Source of the DNA: an uncultured Acidimicrobiales bacterium
Lineage (GTDB): Bacteria > Actinomycetota > Acidimicrobiia > Acidimicrobiales > SHLQ01
Assembly: GCA_938038815.1 (NCBI GenBank)
Contig: CALHTF010000080.1
Coordinates: 1-47,211, forward strand
DNA length: 47,211 nt
Direction: 5' to 3'
Under the pieces are notes generated by a model. That model did no database searches. It was not told where the DNA came from and saw nothing but the letters and a program-made list of their open reading frames with translations. Below are positions 15,193 to 23,333 of this stretch, piece by piece (positions within the stretch are counted from its first letter, which is position 1; every line of letters starts with the position of its first letter). Position numbers and translations under genes: made by a program.

Positions 15193-15705
15193 TTAGCGGC
15201 GCCGGTTTTGCCAGTGGCTCGCCGCTTCAAGGTACCCCTCGGCTCGTTCACTCTGCGGAAAGCGGTCCATCAGTTGGTGGAAGTTCGGGCCGTGGCTGGC
15301 GTCGACCAGATGCGTGAGCTCGTGTAACAAGACGTAATCGACCACGTACGCCGGAAACCCGGCCATTCGGTCCGACATCCGAATCGAACGTTTCTCGATC
15401 GTGCACGACCCCCAACGCTGGTTTTGATTCGAGACCCACCGGATCTCGCTTGGCAAGGGCAGGTCGTAGTCAGCGGCGAGTTCTCTAGCCCGCTGCTCGA
15501 GATCGATCAGCTGGGTACTCCGCTTGCGCTGGATCTTGGCGACCAAGTCGACCACGTGGGCCGATTCCTGCTCGGCCGTAAGCCCCATAGGCATGCGGAC
15601 CTCGACCACCCCATCGACCAGGCGAGCCGACACCGTCTTTTTGCGACGGGCAGAACGAATGATCTTGTGGGGCAGCGGCTCGGAGAGCTCGTCGGCAGGG
15701 TTCAC
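15193..15705 (-). CDS. YgjP/DUF45 (M48-like) zinc metallopeptidase
   Basis: The product is 170 residues from a GTG start. The zinc site is intact: HELTH near residue 128 and a downstream HGPNFHQLM that supplies the third ligand. The preceding motif RWGSC is a family hallmark. YgjP/DUF45 proteins are small cytoplasmic metallopeptidases; some are encoded with restriction enzymes, but no such genes are present here. The gene is followed on the same strand upstream by a phosphatase gene. It converges with the acidic protein gene, 12 bases apart. The family is clear and the substrate unknown. Confidence 0.9.
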   Translation of the reverse strand: MNPADELSEPLPHKIIRSARRKKTVSARLVDGVVEVRMPMGLTAEQESAHVVDLVAKIQRKRSTQLIDLEQRARELAADYDLPLPSEIRWVSNQNQRWGSCTIEKRSIRMSDRMAGFPAYVVDYVLLHELTHLVDASHGPNFHQLMDRFPQSERAEGYLEAASHWQNRRR

Positions 15706-15730
15706 ACGACGAATCTATCGCCACCGAGAT

Positions 15731-16324
15731 TTACAACGTGCCCTTGGCTTGGGTGGTGGTAAGCGATTCGTCGATCAGGGTGGCGCGCTCGCCAAGCCGG
15801 ATCTGGCCAGCTTCGATATCGATCCACCGAGCCCCGAGGTTGCCCAGGCGCTCCCACTGCTCGCCGAGCTCTTCTTCAAGCACATAGATCACACCGCCGT
15901 GGCAGACCACCAACGCCGTGTCGCCTCCGACGTTGTCTTCGACTTCGATCAGACCGGCGCGCACGCGGTCGATGAGTTCCGCGTCGTGCTCATAGCCAGG
16001 TGGCCGGCGGCCATCGGCCAGATAACCCGGGTACTGGTCTTCGATCTCGGCTCGGGTGAGCCCCGACCAGTCGCCGGCCGAACGCTCCTTCAGGTTCTCG
16101 ACCGTGATCACCGGACCAACACCCATCTGGGCAGAGATGATCGCCGCCGTTTCGCTCGCTCGTTGCAAAGGTGAGGCGATGATCGCATCAAAGGATCCGA
16201 GCGACTGCGAGGCGAGGCGAGCCTGCTTTCGGCCAAGTTCGGTGAGCGGCGGGTCGGCCTGGCCTTGCCAGCGACCTTGAGCATTCCATTCTGATTGCCC
16301 GTGTCGGACGAGGAGGAGCTTCAT
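15731..16324 (-). CDS. histidine phosphatase (phosphoglycerate mutase family)
   Basis: The product is 197 residues from the ATG at 16324. The N-terminal LLVRHGQSEWN carries the phospho-accepting His of the RHG motif. The second catalytic pieces are the Arg/Glu of SPLQRASETA and the His of VVCHGGVIYVL. The size matches small broad-specificity phosphatases such as CobC or GpgP rather than glycolytic mutase. In actinobacteria this family includes glucosyl-3-phosphoglycerate phosphatase, but the substrate cannot be assigned here. The metallopeptidase gene follows 25 bases downstream on the same strand. Confidence 0.9.
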   Translation of the reverse strand: MKLLLVRHGQSEWNAQGRWQGQADPPLTELGRKQARLASQSLGSFDAIIASPLQRASETAAIISAQMGVGPVITVENLKERSAGDWSGLTRAEIEDQYPGYLADGRRPPGYEHDAELIDRVRAGLIEVEDNVGGDTALVVCHGGVIYVLEEELGEQWERLGNLGARWIDIEAGQIRLGERATLIDESLTTTQAKGTL

Positions 16325-16451
16325 GGAGAAGCCACGATAACCGAGCCGGACAGGGCCCATGGCCACACTTGTGGTTTCTCGATCATTTGGGCCGCTCACC
16401 GGGGCAAACGACCGGTTCGCGGCGGCTGGGGCCGGGCAGTACCTTTGGGTA

Positions 16452-16829
16452 ATGACCCGGACCCAAGCTGTGCTCGTCGGAGTCGGCGGCGCGGTGGGCG
16501 CGACGGTCCGGTGGGCGCTCTCAACCGTCGATGTCGGGGTGTTTCCGTGGCCAACACTGCTGGTCAACCTCGCTGGCGCAGCGATCCTTGGTGCGTTGCT
16601 CGGACCCGGTACGTTGTCCGACGACCGCCGGGCCCTGCTCGCCACCGGATTTTGTGGCGGTCTCACCACGTTTTCGACCTTGTCGGTTGAGGTAGCCCAA
16701 CTGCTCTCGACCGGGGAGTCTGGCGATGCATTGACCGGCTGGGTCTACCTCGCCGTGTCGGTGCTCGGCGGCCTTGCCGTCTTCACCGCTGCCCGCACCG
16801 CCGCTCGCCGGGGGTTGGTTTCGTCATGA
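16452..16829 (+). CDS. crcB: fluoride channel subunit CrcB/FluC (first copy)
   Basis: The product is 125 residues from the ATG at 16452, with four membrane helices. Family motifs are GGAVGATVRWAL near the N-terminus, TLLVNLAGA with the pore Asn, and GFCGGLTTFSTLSVE with the Phe-box and central Thr. CrcB/Fluc proteins are dual-topology dimers that export fluoride. The stop overlaps the start of a second crcB (ATGA). This is typical of actinobacterial and Gram-positive pairs in which two different subunits of fixed opposite topology form a heterodimer. No fluoride riboswitch was recognised upstream. Confidence 0.93.
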   Translation: MTRTQAVLVGVGGAVGATVRWALSTVDVGVFPWPTLLVNLAGAAILGALLGPGTLSDDRRALLATGFCGGLTTFSTLSVEVAQLLSTGESGDALTGWVYLAVSVLGGLAVFTAARTAARRGLVSS

Positions 16830-17149
16830 TCACCGGCCTGTTGTTTCTCCTCGCCGCGGCGGGTGGGGCCGTCGCCCGTGGGGTGCTGGCGCCGACCATG
16901 TGGCGCACCGCGGCGGTAAACGTCGCCGGATCGTTCCTGCTGGGGCTGGCGAGCGGTTGGACCTCGCCAACGCTGACCATCGTCGGGGCAGGCGCGCTCG
17001 GATCCTTCACCACCTTCTCGAGCTTTGTAGCCCAGTGGTCTGAAAGCGTCGCTGAACCCGACCGGCAAGGCCAGGCCATTGCCTATCTAGCGATCAGCGT
17101 GTTCGGCGGGCTTGTCGCTGCGTTGCTCGGTATCGAACTCGCGGGTTAG
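16826..17149 (+). CDS. crcB: fluoride channel subunit CrcB/FluC (second copy)
   Basis: The product is 107 residues, four-helix and shorter than the first copy. It keeps GGAVARGVLAP, AAVNVAGSFLLG with the pore Asn, and GSFTTFSSFVAQ with the Phe-box. It is translationally coupled to the upstream crcB by an ATGA overlap, consistent with equal production of the two halves of a heterodimeric channel. Its stop overlaps the convergent methyltransferase stop by four bases (TTAG). Confidence 0.92.
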   Translation: MITGLLFLLAAAGGAVARGVLAPTMWRTAAVNVAGSFLLGLASGWTSPTLTIVGAGALGSFTTFSSFVAQWSESVAEPDRQGQAIAYLAISVFGGLVAALLGIELAG

Positions 17150-17766
17150 CTCCGACGAAGAACGGCCCACGTGCCAGCGCCGTACCGGCTCGCCTCGCCG
17201 ACCCACTCGCCCGGCAGCGCCGCATCGACGTCTTCGGCGGAGAGGTGAATAGGGGTTTGTTCGCCCCACGTGTTGACCCAAACAACCGTGCCGTCGGCCG
17301 CGAGGACCCGGTCGACCTCTTCGGGAAACAGGATCATGTTGACCATGACCACCACGTCGACCGCATCGTCGGGCAGCGGCAGCGTGCTGGCATCGGCATT
17401 GGCTCGCGGGGCGGTGGCGACCGAATGGCGCAGCATCTCCATAGCGAGGTCCATAGCCACCACGTTGGTGAATCGCTCGTGCAACAACTCGGTGCCCAAG
17501 CCCGTGCCGGCCCCAAGTTCGAGTACTCGTTGGCCCGACACCCGGCCGCGGTCCACCGCGTCGAGCAGCGGCATATACCGGTCGTCGCGTCGTGGTTCGC
17601 TCCACTCGGGGGCCATGGCGTTGAACAGCGAGGTCACATCGCTCGACGCCTGATCGTTCCACTCCCCCGCCGCAGCCGCTCGGGTGATGACCCGCATGGG
17701 GTGATCTTCGCCAGCGAACGGATCGGGTTCGCGGGCGTTTTCGGCCGGCGCGAGGTGGGTAATCAT
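17146..17766 (-). CDS. class I SAM-dependent methyltransferase
   Basis: The product is 206 residues from the ATG at 17766, which overlaps the seryl-tRNA synthetase stop (ATGA). The SAM-binding motif I is VLELGAGTGLGTELL, followed by VVAMDLAMEML (motif II) and LPLPDDAVDVVVMVNMI (motif III/IV), as in UbiE/Methyltransf_11 proteins. The substrate is unknown. A much longer frame continues upstream, but it lies over the synthetase gene in another phase and does not look like protein. Coupling to serS may only reflect compact packing. Confidence 0.88.
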   Translation of the reverse strand: MITHLAPAENAREPDPFAGEDHPMRVITRAAAAGEWNDQASSDVTSLFNAMAPEWSEPRRDDRYMPLLDAVDRGRVSGQRVLELGAGTGLGTELLHERFTNVVAMDLAMEMLRHSVATAPRANADASTLPLPDDAVDVVVMVNMILFPEEVDRVLAADGTVVWVNTWGEQTPIHLSAEDVDAALPGEWVGEASRYGAGTWAVLRRS

Positions 17767-19016
17767 TTCGGCGGGGCGATGGTGGTGAGGCCACAGATCG
17801 GTTGCAGGACCTCGGGCACCACAAACGAACCGTCGGGCTGCTGGTAATGCTCGAACAGGTTGAGCAGGGTGCGCCCAACCGCACAGGCCGTGCCATTGAG
17901 GGTGTGGGCCAGCGCCGTGCCGTCTTCGCCCTTCACCCGGGTCTTGAGGCGGCGGGCCGAGTAGTCGGTGTAGTTCGAGCACGACGTGAGCTCGCGGTAG
18001 GTACCTTCGCTCGGGAGCCAGACTTCGCAGTCGTACTTCTTGGCCGCCGGGTCGCCGAGGTCGCCCGACGCAACGTTGATGACCCGGTACGAGAACCCGA
18101 GCTCGTTGAGGATCTCTTGTTCGATCTCGCGCAGCAGCTCGTGTTCTTCCCAGCTTTTGGCCGGGTCGCTCCAGATGAACATCTCGACCTTGTCGAACTG
18201 GTGCACCCGGAAAATTCCTCGGGTGTCCTTGCCGTAGGTCCCGGCTTCGCGGCGAAAGCAGCTTGAGAACCCGGCATAACGCAGCGGCAGACCGTCGGCT
18301 TCGAAGCGTTCGCCGCGGTGCATACCGGCCAGCGCTACTTCGCTCGTGCCGATGAGAAACAGCTCGTCTTCGGTGATGTCGTACACCTGGTTGCGGTCGG
18401 TCGGAAAGAACCCGGCGTCGACCATCATGTCCTCGCGCACCAGCACCGGCGGAATGACCGGGTTGAAGCCCCGGCCAACCAGCTTGGCCATCACCCACTG
18501 CACCAGCGCCAGCTCGAGCAACACCGCTTCGCCCTTGAGGTAAGCGAACCGACTACCGCTCACGGTGGCGCCGAGTTCGGTATCGACCCAGCCCATGGCG
18601 TGGCCGTATTCGGCGTGGTCCATCGGCGGCGCGGCGATCTGCTCGCCCACCACTTCAACAACCTCGTAGGCATCTTCGTCGCCTACCGGCACCGACTCGT
18701 GCGCCGGGTTCGGGACCTGCAGGATCAGCTCGTCGACCTTGGCCTGGGCTTCGGCGTACACCGCCTCTTTGGCGCCCAACGTCTTCTTGAGTTCCGACGC
18801 GGCAGCGATCTTGGCTTCGCGCTCGGAAGGGTCGGCCTTGCCGATGTCTTTGGCCGCCGCGTTCGCCTCGGCCCGAAGGGTCTCGACCTCGGTCTGAAGC
18901 GATCGCCGAGTGTCGTCCGACGCCACCAACTCATCGAGCAGATCGGCCGACGCTCCCTTCTTCTCCGCGCCAGCGCGGTACTCAGGATTATCCTTCAGGG
19001 CCTTTATATCAATCAC
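17763..19016 (-). CDS. serS: seryl-tRNA synthetase
   Basis: The product is 417 residues from a GTG start, the normal length. The N-terminal helical arm (about 25-105) binds the long variable arm of tRNA-Ser. The class II catalytic core follows. Motif 2 reads FSSCFRREAGTYGKDTRGIFRVHQF in two adjoining segments. The serine-binding segment TSCSNYTDYSARR and motif 3 (NGTACAVGRTLLNLFE) are present. It is a cytoplasmic housekeeping enzyme that charges tRNA-Ser. It lies 132 bases downstream of ctaG on the same strand. No T-box or other leader was recognised in that gap. Confidence 0.97.
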   Translation of the reverse strand: MIDIKALKDNPEYRAGAEKKGASADLLDELVASDDTRRSLQTEVETLRAEANAAAKDIGKADPSEREAKIAAASELKKTLGAKEAVYAEAQAKVDELILQVPNPAHESVPVGDEDAYEVVEVVGEQIAAPPMDHAEYGHAMGWVDTELGATVSGSRFAYLKGEAVLLELALVQWVMAKLVGRGFNPVIPPVLVREDMMVDAGFFPTDRNQVYDITEDELFLIGTSEVALAGMHRGERFEADGLPLRYAGFSSCFRREAGTYGKDTRGIFRVHQFDKVEMFIWSDPAKSWEEHELLREIEQEILNELGFSYRVINVASGDLGDPAAKKYDCEVWLPSEGTYRELTSCSNYTDYSARRLKTRVKGEDGTALAHTLNGTACAVGRTLLNLFEHYQQPDGSFVVPEVLQPICGLTTIAPPK

Positions 19017-19148
19017 GAGGTAGAGGTTATCTGCCCCAGGCCGTGGCCATTCCCAATAAGCGAGCCTCTAATCAAGTAGATCCCCCGTTCTGATTGCAGT
19101 TGAACCGTGTGGCGCGGCCTAACTGCGAAAATTTCGGGGGCGAGGGGG

Positions 19149-20153
19149 TTAGAGGTCCTCGTCGACGGTTGGTGGGGTGCTTTTGGCGAACTCGGCCTGC
19201 ACGTCGGCGAAGGTGAGTTCGCCGTCGGCTACCGCTTCGGCACCTACCGCTACCGGCTGGCCGGTGGCCTTTGCGTGTTCGGCTCGGGCGAGGCGTTCGG
19301 CTTCGCGGGCCCGGTCTTCGGGGCGGCGGCCATTGGCCGAACCTGGTCCGGGGCGGTTGGACTTCTCGGCCCGTCCCGCCCAGCGGAAATACAGCGTGGC
19401 GATCCAACCCCACAGGTAGAACCCGCCGAGGGTCTTCATCACAAAGCCTGCGGTCTGCTGGTCGTCGATCACGTCGATGCCCCACAAACTCGTTCCAGGC
19501 TTGTCATACGCGCTGTAGACCACGCCGTCGGCGAAGGTCAGCCATGCGGCCGGGATCGTGGGGATGATCGACATCAAGAACAGGTAAATCAGGCGGCCAC
19601 CTTGGCTGAGGCGCAGTTCGGGCAGTGGGCCAATGACCGGCAGCCACATGAGCAGTGCCGAGGTGAAGATCGCCAGGTGGATGATGTAGTGGAAACCACC
19701 CGATTCGCTCGACAGGTTCACCACGGCCGACCAGTGGGTCAACGCAGCCAGAGCATTAAAGATCACGCCAGCAACAACCGGCTTGGCCAAGCGCTGGAGC
19801 ACTGCCGAAACCTTGCCGCCTTCGAGGATCACCAGACGGGCGAGCCACGTGGGGATCGCCATCATCAGCAGCGGCGGCACCACAAAGGTGATCAACAGGT
19901 GCTGGATCATGTGCACCGAGTAGAGGTACTCCTCGGCAATGTCGTGCATGGGCCAGTCAGCGGCCACGTACAGCAGGAAGACCGCGCCGGCGAACGCCCG
20001 CTTCTGGCGGGTGGTAACGACCTCTTGATGGGCGGGAACGACCTTGGGGCCGATAACCCTTGCGGTATAGAACCCGAGCGCGACCATCGCAGCAAGCAAT
20101 GCCCACACTTCAGGGTGGGGCTGCCAGGTTGGAAGCTCGATTGCGAAGAGCAT
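19149..20153 (-). CDS. ctaG: cytochrome c oxidase assembly protein CtaG (caa3 type)
   Basis: The product is 334 residues from the ATG at 20153; a TTG just before it is an alternative. It is polytopic, with about seven helices. Family motifs are LLYVAADWPMHDIAE, YSVHMIQHLLITFVVPPLL and the late THWSAVVNL. These conserved His and Met residues near the outer face are thought to help deliver copper to the oxidase. The C-terminal 75 residues form a charged cytoplasmic tail not shared by all family members. It is the last gene of the oxidase operon, 33 bases after the subunit IV gene. Confidence 0.9.
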   Translation of the reverse strand: MLFAIELPTWQPHPEVWALLAAMVALGFYTARVIGPKVVPAHQEVVTTRQKRAFAGAVFLLYVAADWPMHDIAEEYLYSVHMIQHLLITFVVPPLLMMAIPTWLARLVILEGGKVSAVLQRLAKPVVAGVIFNALAALTHWSAVVNLSSESGGFHYIIHLAIFTSALLMWLPVIGPLPELRLSQGGRLIYLFLMSIIPTIPAAWLTFADGVVYSAYDKPGTSLWGIDVIDDQQTAGFVMKTLGGFYLWGWIATLYFRWAGRAEKSNRPGPGSANGRRPEDRAREAERLARAEHAKATGQPVAVGAEAVADGELTFADVQAEFAKSTPPTVDEDL

Positions 20154-20186
20154 CAAAAGGGGACCTCTACCGCGGTTGGTCGGTAT

Positions 20187-20531
20187 CTAGAACGACTGCC
20201 AGATCTGCGACGCGCTGAGGAAGATCAGATACACGCCACCGGCTAACACCAGGCCGGTAACAAAGAACCCAGCAAAGACCTTCACGTCGTACTTGAGATG
20301 CATGAACTCGGCGGCGACGAGCCAGAACTTGACGATCATCATCAAGAACAGGACCGGGATGAAGATCGCTTCGATGTTGTAGTACGACCACACAACTTCA
20401 ACGGCGGTGATAATCGCCAAGATGATGAAGATGCGTACGTAACCGAACTCGGTGATGTGACCGTGTTCGTCGTGGGTCTTGCGACCACCGATCGTTTCGC
20501 CGGTTTCGACAGCTGTTGTTTCGTTACTCAT
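20187..20531 (-). CDS. ctaF: cytochrome c oxidase subunit IV (actinobacterial/caa3 type)
   Basis: The product is 114 residues from the ATG at 20531. Three hydrophobic helices lie at about residues 30-50, 55-75 and 85-110, matching the prokaryotic COX4 family. The N-terminus carries a short His/Asp stretch (THDEHGHI). It sits 10 bases after ctaE and 33 before ctaG. Subunit IV stabilises the oxidase and has no redox centre. Confidence 0.85.
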   Translation of the reverse strand: MSNETTAVETGETIGGRKTHDEHGHITEFGYVRIFIILAIITAVEVVWSYYNIEAIFIPVLFLMMIVKFWLVAAEFMHLKYDVKVFAGFFVTGLVLAGGVYLIFLSASQIWQSF

Positions 20532-20541
20532 TGTCAGATCC

Positions 20542-21162
20542 CTAGGCGGCGAGGTAGATGACGGTGAAGATGAAGACCCAGACGATATCGACGAAGTGCC
20601 AGTACAGGCCGACGATCTCGACGGTTTCGGCGTTGCCCGGATGCATTCGGCCACGAACAGCCGAGATGAACGTAGACAACAACATGATGATGCCGATGGT
20701 GACGTGAACACCGTGGAAGCCGGTGAGGGCATAGAACGCCGAGCTGAACGGGCTGGTGCTCCAGCCGAGTCCTTCTTCGACGAATACGGTGAACTCGTAG
20801 ATCTGGCCGGCCACGAACACCGAACCCAGAAGGGCGGTGGTGAGCAGCCAAATCTTCAGCTTGCGGTTATCGCCCCGCTCGGCGGCGTAGTGAGCCAGCA
20901 CCATGGTGAGCGAACTCATCAGCAGAACGAACGACGACGCCGAGGTAAACGGGATATCGAAGAACTCTTCGCTGGGTCCGGGACCATCTTGGATGTTGTG
21001 CCGGTAGAGCAGGTAGGTCGAGATCAGACCACCAAAGAGCAGGCACTCCGAGCCGAGGAAGACCCACATCGCCAACTTGTTGTTGGAGATGCCGGTTCCG
21101 GTCGAGTGACCATGATCGTCATCGGCGGCGTGAACCGCTGAATCAAGAACTGCCTCAGCCAT
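20542..21162 (-). CDS. ctaE: cytochrome c oxidase subunit III
   Basis: The product is 206 residues with five membrane helices, the short bacterial form. The conserved acidic residue is present in FLGSECLLFGG, and the C-terminal HFVDIVWVFIFTVIYL is the usual end of subunit III. The N-terminus adds a His/Asp segment (HAADDDHGHS). The ATG overlaps the end of ctaD by 8 bases. This is the functional counterpart of the shorter paralogue at 25529-26131. Confidence 0.93.
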   Translation of the reverse strand: MAEAVLDSAVHAADDDHGHSTGTGISNNKLAMWVFLGSECLLFGGLISTYLLYRHNIQDGPGPSEEFFDIPFTSASSFVLLMSSLTMVLAHYAAERGDNRKLKIWLLTTALLGSVFVAGQIYEFTVFVEEGLGWSTSPFSSAFYALTGFHGVHVTIGIIMLLSTFISAVRGRMHPGNAETVEIVGLYWHFVDIVWVFIFTVIYLAA

Positions 21163-23263
21163 TGTCGGCCTCCCCAGCGGTTGCGGTGGTTTCGGTTGTG
21201 GCAGCGTCGCCCGCTTCCGCGGTGTCGGCGCCTACCGAAACAAGATCGTCGTCGGTCTTTTCGGCCGAATCGTCGGCGTCGGACGAGTCAGCACTGTGTC
21301 CATCGCCGTCGTCGCCGTGGTCGTCGTGATGACCATGACCACCATCTGGGTCGTCCGGTGGCTCAAAGATCCAGCCGAAGATCGCACCGAGGACCAAGAA
21401 GCCACCGATGGCGCACAGCCAGTAGTTGTAGATCACGCCGTAACCAATGAACGGCAGGCCAGCGGAAAGAACCAGCGGCCAGTACGACGGTGAAGGCAGG
21501 TGAACGTTGTCGTTCGAGCCGTCCTGAGCGACATCTTCGGCATAGGCGATGCGAACCACGTTGCCGTCGTCGTCGTAGCCGTACTTCTGGTGCCAGAAGT
21601 GATCGAGGCTGTCGACCACGATGTCTTCGTCGAAGTTGTGCTCGGGCGTGGGCGATGCGGTCATCCACTCGAGCGAACGAGCGTCCCACGGGTCGGGGCC
21701 GACCGGCGGAAGGTGCTCGGCCTGCTTCTTCGACACGAAGATGTTGATGATGAAGATCAACACACCGAAGAAGATGACGAACGAACCAATCGAGCTCACG
21801 AGGTTCCAGGTTTCAAAGCCGTAACCGGGGTCGTAACTGTCGATACGGCGGCTCATGCCCTGAAGACCAAGGATGTGCATCGGGCCGAAGGTCAGGTTGA
21901 AGCCGACGATCTGGAGCCAGAAGTTCCACTTACCCCACTTCTCGTTGAGCTTGTAGCCAAACATCTTCGGCCACCAGAAGTAGAAGCCCGAAAAGATACC
22001 GAGCAACGCTCCACCGAAGATCACGTAGTGGAAGTGAGCAACGATGTAGTAGGTGTCGGTCTGCTGGGTGTCGGCAACGCTGACCGAGTGGGTCACGCCC
22101 GAGAGGCCACCGATGGTGAACATCGAGACCACGCCCACCGCAAACAACATTGCGGTGGTGAGGCGTATCTTGCCGCCCCACATGGTGGCGACCCAATTTA
22201 ATATCTTCACGCCGGTAGGAACCGCAATCATCATGGTCGAGACCGAGAAGGCGGCAACCGAGATCGGGCCAAGACCCGACACGAACATGTGGTGAGCCCA
22301 CACGCCCCAGCCGAGGAAACCAATGGCGATACCGGAGCCGACCATGAAGCTGTAACCAAAGATTGGCTTGCGGCTAAAGACCGGGATGACTTCGGAAATG
22401 ATGCCGAAGCTCGGCAGGATGAGGATGTACACCTCAGGGTGGCCAAAGATCCAGAACAAGTGCTGCCAGAGCAGCGGATCGGCGCCCATCTCGACGTTGA
22501 AGAAGTTGGCGCCCCAGAGGCGGTCGAACATCAACAAGAAGAGTGCAACGGTGATAACCGGCAGGGCGAACAGCAGCAGGAACTGCACGACCAGCAGCAT
22601 CCAGGTCAGCACCGGCATACGCATGAGGGTCATTCCCTCGGCCCGCATGTTGAGGGTGGTGACGATCAGGTTGATGGCCGAGACCAGCGACGCAATACCG
22701 AGGATCTGCAGACCAACGGCGTAGAAGTCGATGCCCTGGGTGGGCGAGAACAAGGTTCCCGAGTTGGGGGCGTAGTTGAACCAGCCGCCATTGGGAACGT
22801 TCTTGAACCAGCCACCGATGAACAGCGATGAGCATAAGAAGAAGCCACCGGCGACAAACACCCAGAGGCTCAGCGCGTTCATACGCGGGAACGCAACGTC
22901 TCGGGCACCGATCTGGAGCGGCAGCAGGTAGTTCGCAAACGCGGCGGCGAGCGGCATGATGACCAGGAAGATCATGGTCACGCCGTGCATGGTGAAGACC
23001 TGGTTGTACACCTCGGGGCTGAGGATCTTGCCGTTCGGGACCGCGAGTTGCAGGCGAATCGCCAACGCTTCGAGGCCACCGATCAGGAAGAAGAACATCG
23101 CAAAGGCGCCGTACATGATGCCGATGCGTTTGTGATCGACCGTAAACAACCAGCTGGCCCAGCCGGTGTTACCCGATGGTCGAGTCAGCGCGCCCAAGGG
23201 GCGTTCGGCGACTTCGACAACGGTGCCGGATTCGAGTTCGAGCGGGTTCTCGATGATTGCCAT
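21155..23263 (-). CDS. ctaD: cytochrome c oxidase subunit I (active copy, extended C-terminus)
   Basis: The product is 702 residues from the ATG at 23263, with GGAG about 10 bases upstream. All redox residues are present. The low-spin heme ligands are His93 and His412. CuB is bound by His275 and His324-His325, with Tyr279 cross-linked. The heme a3 ligand is His410, and the proton-channel Glu is Glu277 in GHPEVYI. After the twelve-helix core the chain continues about 190 residues. That part has a PSPSYWPL segment, two extra helices, and a His/Asp-rich tail (GGHGHHDDHGDDGDGH). It is the proton-pumping catalytic subunit of a caa3-type oxidase. It follows ctaC after a 70-base gap containing a tandem repeat. 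Confidence 0.97.
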   Translation of the reverse strand: MAIIENPLELESGTVVEVAERPLGALTRPSGNTGWASWLFTVDHKRIGIMYGAFAMFFFLIGGLEALAIRLQLAVPNGKILSPEVYNQVFTMHGVTMIFLVIMPLAAAFANYLLPLQIGARDVAFPRMNALSLWVFVAGGFFLCSSLFIGGWFKNVPNGGWFNYAPNSGTLFSPTQGIDFYAVGLQILGIASLVSAINLIVTTLNMRAEGMTLMRMPVLTWMLLVVQFLLLFALPVITVALFLLMFDRLWGANFFNVEMGADPLLWQHLFWIFGHPEVYILILPSFGIISEVIPVFSRKPIFGYSFMVGSGIAIGFLGWGVWAHHMFVSGLGPISVAAFSVSTMMIAVPTGVKILNWVATMWGGKIRLTTAMLFAVGVVSMFTIGGLSGVTHSVSVADTQQTDTYYIVAHFHYVIFGGALLGIFSGFYFWWPKMFGYKLNEKWGKWNFWLQIVGFNLTFGPMHILGLQGMSRRIDSYDPGYGFETWNLVSSIGSFVIFFGVLIFIINIFVSKKQAEHLPPVGPDPWDARSLEWMTASPTPEHNFDEDIVVDSLDHFWHQKYGYDDDGNVVRIAYAEDVAQDGSNDNVHLPSPSYWPLVLSAGLPFIGYGVIYNYWLCAIGGFLVLGAIFGWIFEPPDDPDGGHGHHDDHGDDGDGHSADSSDADDSAEKTDDDLVSVGADTAEAGDAATTETTATAGEADNG

Positions 23264-23289
23264 CAGAGTTCTCCGTGCGTAAAGGAGGT

Positions 23290-23325
23290 GAAAGAAAGGA
23301 AAGAAAGGAAAGAAAGGAAAGAAAG
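23290..23325 (-). repeat. four tandem copies of a 9-base unit between ctaC and ctaD
   Basis: On the coding (minus) strand the unit CTTTCTTTC is repeated four times without error, followed by ACCTCCTTTACG and then the ctaD ribosome binding region. The tract is entirely pyrimidine on the transcript and lies 27 bases before the ctaD ATG. It cannot form a hairpin by itself. Such perfect short repeats can change copy number by slippage and so change spacing or mRNA processing between ctaC and ctaD. Confidence 0.9.
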
Positions 23326-23333
23326 GGTGTGGG

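Noticed and set aside
16325-16451. Fluoride riboswitch before the crcB pair
   Set aside because: The gap lacks the GGxGAUGG-type pattern and pseudoknot elements expected for that riboswitch.
17767-18498. N-terminal extension of the methyltransferase
   Set aside because: The extension overlaps seryl-tRNA synthetase in another phase and has Arg/Gly/His-rich composition; the ATG at 17766 gives a complete domain.
19017-19148. Possible T-box or other leader before serS or after ctaG
   Set aside because: No T-box sequence, specifier hairpin or T-run terminator could be found.
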